Shown: positions 6,613-6,647 of the stretch, piece by piece
Layout of the letters: each line of letters starts with the position of its first letter
How positions within the stretch are numbered: position 1 is the first letter of the stretch
Assembly: GCA_964441245.1 (NCBI GenBank)
Contig: CAYTVR010000365.1
Span: 1-6,647 of the forward strand
Reading direction: 5' to 3'
From: JALZUU01 sp964441245
GTDB taxonomy: Bacteria > Bacteroidota > Bacteroidia > Chitinophagales > Saprospiraceae
DNA: 6,647 nucleotides
Position numbers and translations under genes: made by a program
Notes under the pieces: model-generated
What the model saw: the letters and a program-made list of their open reading frames with translations, nothing else
Told to the model about the DNA's origin: nothing
Database searches by the model: none

Positions 6613-6647
6613 TCAAGGAGCGCCCGGAATTCCGGTGTTGATACCGG
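6613..6647 (-). other. GC-rich edge segment: possible 3' end of a convergent gene, with nested palindromes
   Basis: The final bases turn sharply GC-rich after an AT-rich spacer. Read on the minus strand, one frame gives GINTGIPGAP and a TGA (6615-6613). Another gives PVSTPEFRALLD and a TAA (6611-6609). Either could be the tail of a gene convergent with the receptor. The same bases contain a perfect 12-bp palindrome CCGGAATTCCGG (6624-6635) and a CCGGT/ACCGG inverted pair (6632-6636 and 6643-6647). The window stops too early to decide. Confidence 0.25.

Overview
The window looks like chromosomal DNA of a Bacteroidota bacterium. The evidence is the strong AT bias, the absence of Shine-Dalgarno boxes before the starts, two exact matches to the Bacteroidota -7 promoter element (TAnnTTTG), and a TonB-dependent receptor with the N-terminal carboxypeptidase-regulatory-like domain typical of that phylum. 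A Saprospiria-like member is possible, but that is only an impression.

Layout from left to right. (1) Positions 1-434 hold the C-terminal half of a PhzF-family protein that enters from outside the window. (2) At 485-1009 is a small lipoprotein with an NTF2-like fold. (3) At 1191-1817 is a DoxX-like polytopic membrane protein. These three lie on the plus strand. (4) A perfect 13-bp hairpin at 1836-1867 separates the last of them from the convergent terC-family gene (1996-2778, minus strand). (5) terC is bracketed by two clusters of one composite repeat with a period of about 51 bp: two copies 3' of the gene (1890-1989) and four copies 5' of it (2893-3087). (6) rpe, ribulose-phosphate 3-epimerase, is at 3254-3922 on the plus strand and diverges from terC. 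(7) A 71-bp imperfect palindrome (3930-4000) fills most of the gap after rpe. (8) A complete 846-residue TonB-dependent outer-membrane receptor occupies 4017-6557. (9) The last 35 bases turn abruptly GC-rich and may be the 3' end of a convergent gene cut by the window edge.

The genes do not form an obvious pathway. rpe is central carbon metabolism. terC is probably metal (manganese) or envelope homeostasis. The receptor is nutrient uptake with unknown ligand, and it has no SusD-like partner here. The lipoprotein and DoxX-like protein are envelope proteins of unknown role. I see no defence system, mobile element, RNA gene or new enzyme system. The least ordinary content is non-coding: the terC-flanking repeat clusters and the palindrome with two competing right arms.
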